A DNA stretch of 8,343 nt from positions 1 to 8,343 of the forward strand of contig CAKSDJ010000056.1 of NCBI GenBank assembly GCA_934445015.1, written 5' to 3'. The DNA is from an uncultured Eubacteriales bacterium. GTDB lineage: Bacteria; Bacillota; Clostridia; Oscillospirales; Acutalibacteraceae. Positions 1 through 5,255 of this stretch are shown in pieces (position 1 is the stretch's first letter; every line of letters begins with the position of its first letter). The notes under the pieces were generated by a model. That model saw only the letters and a program-made list of their open reading frames with translations, was not told where the DNA came from and did not search any database. A program made the translations under genes and the position numbers.

Positions 1-463
1 CTTTGGCCCAGTTTACCATTCCTTTTGAAGCATCTACATGTGTAACTTTTGCGCCGGCTTTAAGGCACGCCACGGTCGCCGCGCCTGTATACGCAAACAA
101 ATTTAAAACCGATACTTCACGGTTAGCCCCCATAATAAGTTCTTGTGCCAATTTCCAGTTGACTGCCTGTTCGGGAAAAAGGCCTGTATGTTTGAACCCC
201 ATAGGCTTCAGCATAAATTTTAAATTATTATATGAAACACTCCAAACATCGGGTACATTCTTTAAATTTTCCCAATATCCGCCGCCGCTTGAAGAACGGT
301 GATAAACAGCGTGAGCATCGTCCCAACGGTTATCACTACGCCCCATATGCCAAATAACCTGAGGGTCAGGTCTTATCAGAATAATATTTCCCCATCTTTC
401 AAGTCTTTCGCCGTTATCGGCGTCAATCAACTCATAATCATTAAAATCATCTACTGTTCTCAT
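1..463 (-). CDS. Class I SAM-dependent methyltransferase, RlmI/RlmK-like (3' end cut by window edge)
   Basis: The first 154 residues are present; the C-terminal part lies beyond the left edge. The SAM-binding motif I reads LNLFAYTGAAT (residues 120-130). It is followed by VTHVDASK (140-147), whose Asp144 is placed to bind the SAM ribose. This pairing is typical of the COG1092 / Methyltrans_SAM family, which includes the 23S rRNA m5C and m7G methyltransferases RlmI and RlmK. About 115 residues precede motif I, with no room for the N-terminal PUA domain plus middle domain of full-length RlmI, so this is the short form (I recall about 280-300 residues). The ATG start directly abuts the ruvB stop (TAAATG). 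Its Shine-Dalgarno AAAGGT (475..470) sits in the last codons of ruvB, so translation is probably coupled. Function: most likely a cytoplasmic RNA methyltransferase. The target base is unknown and the catalytic region is outside the window. Family call is firm; substrate is not. Confidence 0.88.
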   Translation of the reverse strand, partial: MRTVDDFNDYELIDADNGERLERWGNIILIRPDPQVIWHMGRSDNRWDDAHAVYHRSSSGGGYWENLKNVPDVWSVSYNNLKFMLKPMGFKHTGLFPEQAVNWKLAQELIMGANREVSVLNLFAYTGAATVACLKAGAKVTHVDASKGMVNWAK

Positions 464-1510
464 TTAATTACCTTTAAAAAAAGATTGTTGCGCGTCATCA
501 GGTTTAATGCCGAGATGTTCATACGCAGATTTTGTAACACATCTTCCACGCGGAGTACGTGTTAAAAATCCGATCTGCATTAAATACGGTTCATAAACAT
601 CCTCTATTGTAACTGCTTCTTCGCCTACCGCAGCAGCAAGCGTATCAAGACCAACCGGTCCTCCGCCGTAGTTCATTATGATTGCACTCAGCATTTTTCG
701 ATCAAAATCATCCAACCCGAGTTCATCAATTTCAAATCTTGAAAGTGCAGACTGCGCAACCGAAACATCTATTCTGCCGTCGAATTCAATTTCTGCAATA
801 TCGCGAACACGTTTAAGTAATCTGTTTGCGATACGCGGTGTTCCGCGCGAGCGGGATGCTATTTCCAATGCGCCCTCATCGTCGATCGGTATATTCAAAA
901 TACCGGCGGAACGTTTTACAATTTGACCTAATTGTTCAGGCGTATACAATTCCAATCTCAAAAGTACGCCAAATCTATCTCTGAGCGGCGCAGTCAACTG
1001 ACCCGAACGGGTGGTTGCGCCTACAAGCGTAAAATGCGGAACATCAAGTCTGATAGAACGTGCCGACGGACCTTTTCCAAGAATAATATCGAGCGAAAAA
1101 TCTTCCATAGCGGGGTATAATATTTCTTCAACATTACGCGAAAGGCGATGTATTTCATCAATAAACAAAACATCACCCTCATTAAGCGAAGTTAATATAG
1201 CAACCAAATCACCCTGTTTTTCAATAGCAGGTCCTGAAGTAACCCGCAAATTAACACCCATTTCACGTGCAATAATGTTAGAAAGCGTGGTCTTTCCCAG
1301 TCCCGGAGGACCGTAAAGCAATACGTGATCAAGTGATTCTTTTCGCTGACGTGCTGCCTTAATATATATACTTAAATTATCCTTGACCTTATCTTGTCCT
1401 ATATAATCATTTAGCGTTTTAGGGCGCAGTGACTGTTCGGTGTCATCCTCGTTTGCGGTATATTCGGGCGATACAATTCTGTTTTCAAAATCCATCTCTT
1501 GCTCAATCAT
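464..1510 (-). CDS. ruvB: Holliday junction branch migration DNA helicase RuvB
   Basis: AAA+ motor of the RuvABC complex. Hexameric rings assemble either side of a RuvA-bound Holliday junction and pump DNA with ATP hydrolysis, driving branch migration during recombinational repair. The 348-residue length is normal. Walker A is GPPGLGKT (67-74), Walker B with the DEIH box is at 115-121, and sensor 1 is GATT (164-167). The arginine-finger segment PLRDRFG covers 175-181, and sensor 2 lies in RGTPRIANRLL (222-232). The C-terminal winged helix carries TPRGR (319-323), a conserved DNA-contacting stretch. No key residue is missing. The ATG follows a strong Shine-Dalgarno, AAGGGGGA (1526..1519), which lies in the last codons of ruvA; the gap to ruvA is 3 bp. 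The first 25 residues are a variable acidic lead, as is usual. An alternative ATG at residue 6 lacks its own ribosome site. It is third in the ruvC-ruvA-ruvB-methyltransferase operon. Confidence 0.99.
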   Translation of the reverse strand: MIEQEMDFENRIVSPEYTANEDDTEQSLRPKTLNDYIGQDKVKDNLSIYIKAARQRKESLDHVLLYGPPGLGKTTLSNIIAREMGVNLRVTSGPAIEKQGDLVAILTSLNEGDVLFIDEIHRLSRNVEEILYPAMEDFSLDIILGKGPSARSIRLDVPHFTLVGATTRSGQLTAPLRDRFGVLLRLELYTPEQLGQIVKRSAGILNIPIDDEGALEIASRSRGTPRIANRLLKRVRDIAEIEFDGRIDVSVAQSALSRFEIDELGLDDFDRKMLSAIIMNYGGGPVGLDTLAAAVGEEAVTIEDVYEPYLMQIGFLTRTPRGRCVTKSAYEHLGIKPDDAQQSFFKGN

Positions 1511-1513
1511 AGA

Positions 1514-2119
1514 TTAAATCCCCCTTGAAAGCATTTTCAACGCCTGTTTTATAAGCTCATTTGTGTCAAGCGATGTATCGAGTTTTGAAACAGCAAGCGA
1601 AGCCTCGCTTTGAGAATAACCAAGAGATACCAGTGCCTCAATTGCTTCTCTTGAAGATGTATAAACTGTTGCGTTACCTACCGATTTAGCATTAAATGGC
1701 GCGTCTTCCGATATAACAGTGCCTACTTTATCCTTTAATTCAAGAATTATACGCTGGGCAAGTTTTATGCCTACACCCGGTGCGGCTGTAAGCGATTTTG
1801 CATCACCGCTTGCAATATACAGCATAATTTTATCGTGAGTAAACTCAGACAGAACAGCGAGTCCTATTTTAGAGCCGACACCGCTTACCGATGTTATAAG
1901 CTTGAATATCTCTAACTCACCGCTGTCAGCAAAACCGTATAAATCAAGTGCGTCTTCACGAACAGCAAGATATGTATACAAAAACACCGTGTCACCTATA
2001 TTTCCGATTGCTGAATATGTATTCTGGGTGACAAAACACTTGAAGCCTACACCGCCGCATTCAACGACAACGTAATTCAATTCTTTAATAATCAGTTTAC
2101 CGTTTAATGTTGCGATCAT
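1514..2119 (-). CDS. ruvA: Holliday junction branch migration complex subunit RuvA
   Basis: RuvA binds four-way Holliday junctions as a tetramer and loads RuvB onto opposite arms. Its length of 201 residues is typical. Domain I (about 1-62) is the OB fold, ending in VREDALDLYGF (53-63); the acidic Glu55-Asp56 pair matches the acidic pin that separates strands at the crossover. Domain II carries two helix-hairpin-helix motifs, SVSGVGSKIGLAVL (77-90) and AAPGVGIKLAQRI (112-124). Residues about 132-155 form the flexible linker. Domain III (about 156-198, with EAIEALVSLGYSQSEA) is the RuvB-binding region. The ATG overlaps the end of ruvC by 23 bp in another frame. Its Shine-Dalgarno AAAGGGG (2135..2129, 9-nt spacer) is inside ruvC, so ribosomes finishing ruvC can reinitiate here. 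The sequence looks intact and canonical. Confidence 0.98.
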   Translation of the reverse strand: MIATLNGKLIIKELNYVVVECGGVGFKCFVTQNTYSAIGNIGDTVFLYTYLAVREDALDLYGFADSGELEIFKLITSVSGVGSKIGLAVLSEFTHDKIMLYIASGDAKSLTAAPGVGIKLAQRIILELKDKVGTVISEDAPFNAKSVGNATVYTSSREAIEALVSLGYSQSEASLAVSKLDTSLDTNELIKQALKMLSRGI

Positions 2120-2624
2120 CAGGTGTTTCCCCTTTCATAATTTTTGAATATATGCTGCCTGAACTGTAACCGTGACAAATAGCAATAGCCAAAGCATCGG
2201 CAGTATCATCTGGTTTCGGTATCGAGTTAAGACGCAGATGATTTTTCACCATCTCCATAACCTGATGCTTTTCCGCCCTTCCGTAACCCGTTATTGATTG
2301 CTTAACCTGAAGCGGCGTATATTCAAAAATATCAACATTTGATTTTTGTGCTGCAAGAAGTATAACCCCGCGAGCCTGCGCCACATCAATTGCAGTTGTT
2401 GTATTTGTATTAAAATACAATTTTTCTATCGACAAACAGTCGGGATTATATGTATCAATCAAAGTGTTGATATCATCAAAAATATCGCATAACCGCTCCG
2501 AAAAACGTTTATCGGGCGTAGTAGTAACAGCACCGTACGCAATTGTTTTAAAGCAAAAATTATCATATTCTATTATCCCGTACCCAATCGTCGCATATCC
2601 GGGATCAATACCTAAAATACGCAT
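2097..2624 (-). CDS. ruvC: Crossover junction endodeoxyribonuclease RuvC
   Basis: RuvC is the Holliday junction resolvase: a dimeric, Mg2+-dependent nuclease of the RNase H-like fold that nicks two opposing strands. With the ATG at 2624 the product is 175 residues and begins MRILGIDPG, the family's normal N-terminus. The four acidic catalytic residues are visible: Asp7 (GIDPG), Glu67 (SIEKLYF), and Asp140 and Asp143 in KPDDTADALAIAICHG, with the conserved His151 after them. A longer reading from a GTG at 2633 adds three residues. I reject it because that GTG is itself part of the Shine-Dalgarno GAGGTG (2636..2631), six bases before the ATG. RuvC is the first gene of the operon, preceded by its own promoter at 2704..2676, and its 3' end overlaps ruvA by 23 bp. 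No damage or unusual residue is seen. Confidence 0.98.
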   Translation of the reverse strand: MRILGIDPGYATIGYGIIEYDNFCFKTIAYGAVTTTPDKRFSERLCDIFDDINTLIDTYNPDCLSIEKLYFNTNTTTAIDVAQARGVILLAAQKSNVDIFEYTPLQVKQSITGYGRAEKHQVMEMVKNHLRLNSIPKPDDTADALAIAICHGYSSGSIYSKIMKGETPDDRNIKR

Positions 2625-2630
2625 AATTTT

Positions 2631-2636
2631 CACCTC
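2631..2636 (-). promoter_or_regulatory. Ribosome binding site that decides the ruvC start
   Basis: GAGGTG lies six bases (AAAATT) upstream of the ATG at 2624..2622, an ideal spacing. The last three bases of this site read GTG in frame with ruvC and could be mistaken for an upstream start codon. Nothing resembling a Shine-Dalgarno precedes that GTG at a useful distance. The true N-terminus is therefore MRILGIDPG. Confidence 0.9.
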
Positions 2637-2675
2637 AATAATATAGAATGAGCATAAAACCCCAATATCCAGTTT

Positions 2676-2704
2676 ATTATATCATAATACTACCTGTTGG
2701 GCAA
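2676..2704 (-). promoter_or_regulatory. Sigma-A-type promoter of the ruvCAB-methyltransferase operon
   Basis: On the minus strand a perfect -10 box TATAAT (2681..2676) is preceded by TGA, giving the extended -10 form TGnTATAAT. A -35-like TTGCCC (2704..2699) sits 17 bases upstream. Transcription would begin near position 2669, leaving a leader of about 45 nt before ruvC. The promoter lies just downstream of the terminator of the penicillin-binding protein gene, so the ruv operon appears to be its own transcription unit. I see no LexA/DinR-type operator (GAAC-N4-GTTC), so SOS control is not supported here. Confidence 0.78.
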
Positions 2705-2713
2705 TGATTTTTT

Positions 2714-2754
2714 AAAAAATTAACGGGATATTCATAAATAACGAATACCCCGTT
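2714..2754 (-). terminator. Intrinsic terminator of the penicillin-binding protein gene
   Basis: On the minus strand AACGGGGTATTC (2754..2743) pairs with GAATATCCCGTT (2733..2722). This makes a 12-bp stem with one G-U pair and a 9-nt loop, followed by AATTTTTT (2721..2714). It starts six bases after the TGA of the upstream gene. The U-tract follows only on this strand; on the plus strand just four T residues follow the stem, so termination there would be weaker. Confidence 0.9.
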
Positions 2755-2760
2755 TTAATG

Positions 2761-5109
2761 TCAGTTATTTGAATTGTGTGAGCCGTGACTCGTGTTTGAA
2801 CTTTCGTCACCAGAAGAATCAGCGCCGCTTGAATTTTCAGAACTTGAATCAGTACCGCTTGAATTTTCAGAAGATTGATTATCTTCTGATGAACTTACTT
2901 TCTCTGAAGAATTTTCGCCTTCTGAAGATGTATCCGAACTTTCTGTACCGGTATTGGATGAAGTTGCTGATGAAGCAGACTGTTCGGAAGAAGATGTATC
3001 CGAAGAGGTTTCTCCGGATTTTGTATCGTCTTTACTGTCACCGCCGGAGTTATGATTTCCACTGCAGTTTTTAGTCTCAACCCCCGGAACATAATAGCCT
3101 GTAGCAGTACTCTTGCAAGATGGCACTGCCAAAAGTCCGGTACGCGTACAATACTTAGCGACAATCACATCCTCACTGTCTGTAAACTCCCTTTCGTCAA
3201 CATTTTGATGTAACTTTGTCATAATATCACGCCAAACTTTTGCTGCGGCGCCGGCATTATGCACATTTTCAGGTTGATCAAAACCGTACCATACACTTCC
3301 GACATAATAGGGTGTTCCCGCAACCATCCACAAATCTTTTGATTCACTTGAGGTACCGGTTTTTGCATACGCTTTCATTTTGCTGTATCCTGCAATTCCC
3401 TTACCAGTACCCTGTGAGCCGTAAACAACATTCTGCAAAAGTTTGTTCATAACGGTTGCAGTCGTATCTTTTATTACTTGTTCACCGCTGTCAGGAAGTA
3501 AAACTACATTATCGTTAACATCTAAAACCCTAATATAGGTTGTAGGTTCGTAATACCATCCCCCGTTACCGAAAATTGCGTACGCTGCAGCCGATTCGGT
3601 TGTCGTAACACCGTATCTGCATCCGCCCAATGCCAGCGAAGCAATATTTTTGTCAGCATTGTCAAGATGTTTTAATCCTAATTTTTGTGTCAGAAAATTA
3701 TATGAATTTTCAATTCCTATTTTATCTTTTAACAGCCAACAGGGTATCGTATTTGCAGAACGTTCAATCGCCTTTGCAACGGTCATATTACCGGCATAAT
3801 ACCCGTACCATTCCTTCGGACCTTTCTTACCGTCTTTGTAATAATTATCCATAGGCTTATCTTCAACCATTGTAGAATAAGATGCGTAACCGTTTTCAAT
3901 TGCCTGTACGTAAACGCCCAACGGTTTCATAGTTGAACCGGGTTGTCTCGGCGAGTCAATTGCACGGTTAAGACCGCGGTTAACAGTCTTTTCGCCGACA
4001 CCGCCTACAATGCCCTTTATGTTACCCTTATAGTCCATTATTGTCATAGCAGACTGAACATTTACAGATTTATCAGTTGAAGATTTTTGTGAAAAATATG
4101 TGCTTTTTTTTGAATATACGGACTCCATAACATCCTGCACATCTGTATCAATTGTTGCATATATCTTATAACCGCCGTTATAAAGCATAGCAGAAGCGGT
4201 ATCTGTGCTGCAATTGTATTTAACACTTAAGTCATCAATAATATCGCTTATCAGCGTATCAACAAAATAATTGTTTATGGGTATTTCAAAGTTATGCTGT
4301 TGGGATTTATCAATAACAATATCGGTAGAAATTGCTTCGGAATATGTTTGTTCATCAATTTTTCCGAGTTCATACATTTTGTAAAGTACATCTTCACGGC
4401 GTTTTTTGTTGCCCTCTGGCTTTGTATCGGGGTTATACGCAGACGGATTTTTCGTTATGGCAGCAAGAGCCGCACACTCTGTCAGGTTCAATTCATTTAC
4501 GTTTTTATTAAAATAGTAGTTAGATGCCACCTGCACGCCGCATATACCGTTTCCAAGTGAAATTGTGTTTAAATATGCCTCTAATATAGTCGTTTTGTCG
4601 ATTATCTTTTCAATTAACAGTGCACGTGTTATTTCACGTATTTTACGCATAGCGCTCTCATCGTTATCTGAAGTTATATTTTTTATCAGCTGTTGAGTTA
4701 TAGTTGAACCGCCCTGATTTGAAGAATAAATGTCAATAAACGGTAAAAAATTGATAAAAGCGCCCGCAGTACGTTTCCAGTCAACACCGCCGTGTTTGTA
4801 AAAACGCTGGTCCTCAATTGATACAAATGCATCAATCAAGCTTTGCGGTATCTCCTCAATATCTACCCATATTCTGTTTTCAGTACCGTGTATCCGTTGA
4901 TATTCTTCCCAATCGCCGTTTTTGTTTTGAACATAAATAACCGAGGTCATGTTCATCTCATAATTTTTTATATTATTAACTATTTCTTTGCAATTTAAAA
5001 AGTCATATTCGGATTTTTTGCCGAATGGTACTGCAAGCACCATCAAAAAAGAGGAAAGAATAATAACAGCGGTCATAAACACGCACATATATTTAAAACA
5101 CTTTTCCAT
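2761..5109 (-). CDS. Class A penicillin-binding protein, PBP1a-type (glycosyltransferase GT51 plus transpeptidase)
   Basis: Bifunctional peptidoglycan synthase of 782 residues: it polymerises lipid II into glycan strands and cross-links stem peptides outside the membrane. Seven residues of cytoplasmic tail precede one signal-anchor helix (about 8-29). The GT51 domain has EDQRFYKHGGVD (99-110, catalytic Glu99), QGGSTITQQLIKN (132-144) and RKIREITRALLIEK (155-168, with the likely second active-site Glu159). The transpeptidase has its SxxK serine in PGSTMKP (Ser392, Lys395), SAN (451-453) and KTGT (583-586), so both activities should be intact. A Cys-containing segment (Cys654, Cys665, Cys682) resembles the end of Firmicutes PBP1a proteins. 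It is followed by about 95 low-complexity residues rich in Ser, Asp, Glu and Asn (688-782), presumably disordered and wall-embedded. The ATG has a perfect AGGAGG (5121..5116) six bases upstream. It is monocistronic, with its own promoter and terminator, and divergent from the ABC gene. Annotators might use ponA, pbpA or mrcA; the sequence does not choose between them. Confidence 0.97.
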   Translation of the reverse strand: MEKCFKYMCVFMTAVIILSSFLMVLAVPFGKKSEYDFLNCKEIVNNIKNYEMNMTSVIYVQNKNGDWEEYQRIHGTENRIWVDIEEIPQSLIDAFVSIEDQRFYKHGGVDWKRTAGAFINFLPFIDIYSSNQGGSTITQQLIKNITSDNDESAMRKIREITRALLIEKIIDKTTILEAYLNTISLGNGICGVQVASNYYFNKNVNELNLTECAALAAITKNPSAYNPDTKPEGNKKRREDVLYKMYELGKIDEQTYSEAISTDIVIDKSQQHNFEIPINNYFVDTLISDIIDDLSVKYNCSTDTASAMLYNGGYKIYATIDTDVQDVMESVYSKKSTYFSQKSSTDKSVNVQSAMTIMDYKGNIKGIVGGVGEKTVNRGLNRAIDSPRQPGSTMKPLGVYVQAIENGYASYSTMVEDKPMDNYYKDGKKGPKEWYGYYAGNMTVAKAIERSANTIPCWLLKDKIGIENSYNFLTQKLGLKHLDNADKNIASLALGGCRYGVTTTESAAAYAIFGNGGWYYEPTTYIRVLDVNDNVVLLPDSGEQVIKDTTATVMNKLLQNVVYGSQGTGKGIAGYSKMKAYAKTGTSSESKDLWMVAGTPYYVGSVWYGFDQPENVHNAGAAAKVWRDIMTKLHQNVDEREFTDSEDVIVAKYCTRTGLLAVPSCKSTATGYYVPGVETKNCSGNHNSGGDSKDDTKSGETSSDTSSSEQSASSATSSNTGTESSDTSSEGENSSEKVSSSEDNQSSENSSGTDSSSENSSGADSSGDESSNTSHGSHNSNN
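2816..2875 (-). repeat. 30-bp tandem repeat in the serine-rich tail of the penicillin-binding protein
   Basis: Two in-frame 30-bp units, 2816-2845 and 2846-2875, differ at two positions in their first 27 bases. They encode successive SSENSSG(A/T)DS segments near the C-terminus. A second, dispersed repeat in the same tail is GAAGATGTATCCGAA at 2924-2938 and 2990-3004, encoding a shared SDTSS segment. Because the period is a multiple of three, gain or loss of a unit would change tail length without breaking the frame. Confidence 0.8.
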
Positions 5110-5135
5110 AAAATTCCTCCTATAATAATATACAT

Positions 5136-5164
5136 ATTATATCATTTCAGAATCCAATAATCAA
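5136..5164 (-). promoter_or_regulatory. Sigma-A-type promoter of the penicillin-binding protein gene
   Basis: On the minus strand TATAAT (5141..5136) is preceded by TGA, again an extended -10. TTGATT (5164..5159) lies 17 bases upstream as a -35 box (TTGA shared with the consensus). The start site would be near 5129, giving a leader of about 20 nt with the AGGAGG site inside it. The ten bases ATGATATAAT are identical to those at the ruvC promoter. Confidence 0.78.
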
Positions 5165-5189
5165 TAAATAATAAAATATTTCTTAATTA

Positions 5190-5221
5190 TTCACAGTTTA
5201 GAAATCAAATCACTTTATAAT
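5190..5221 (+). promoter_or_regulatory. Probable promoter of the ABC ATPase-permease gene
   Basis: A perfect TATAAT is at 5216-5221, and the start codon is 35 bases beyond it. The best -35 candidate is TTCACA (5190-5195, five of six consensus bases), but the gap is 20 bases, longer than optimal, and there is no TG extension. The promoter may be weak or need an activator; this is inference. It points away from the penicillin-binding protein promoter, and the two -35 regions are about 25 bp apart across very AT-rich DNA. Confidence 0.5.
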
Positions 5222-5241
5222 AATATCCAAATTAACATTTG

Positions 5242-5247
5242 AAAGGA
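5242..5247 (+). promoter_or_regulatory. Ribosome binding site for the GTG start of the ABC protein
   Basis: AAAGGA is followed by an eight-base T-rich spacer and then GTG at 5256-5258. The N-terminus it gives (MLKLVNITKDY) is the normal first strand of an ABC ATPase. No in-frame ATG nearby would keep that strand, so the GTG start is well supported. Confidence 0.85.
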
Positions 5248-5255
5248 AAATTTTT

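Noticed and set aside
3..565. Two plus-strand open frames across the left edge.
   Set aside because: The minus strand there encodes a methyltransferase with clear SAM motifs and the end of RuvB; the plus-strand products resemble no family and lack ribosome sites.
2625..2633. A GTG start at 2633 giving RuvC three extra N-terminal residues.
   Set aside because: That GTG is the end of the Shine-Dalgarno GAGGTG for the ATG at 2624, which gives the standard MRILGIDPG start.
2637..2760. A possible SOS (LexA/DinR) operator upstream of ruvC.
   Set aside because: No GAAC-N4-GTTC-like box is visible near the promoter; the only strong dyad is the terminator of the upstream gene.
2769..3164. Open frames on both strands overlapping the serine-rich tail of the penicillin-binding protein.
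   Set aside because: They arise from the repetitive composition of that region read in other frames; the tail itself is continuous with a well-supported gene.
5167..5191. An imperfect AATAAT/ATTATT dyad between the two divergent promoters, as a possible operator.
   Set aside because: Such short AT-only dyads are expected by chance in sequence this AT-rich; nothing else supports a binding site.
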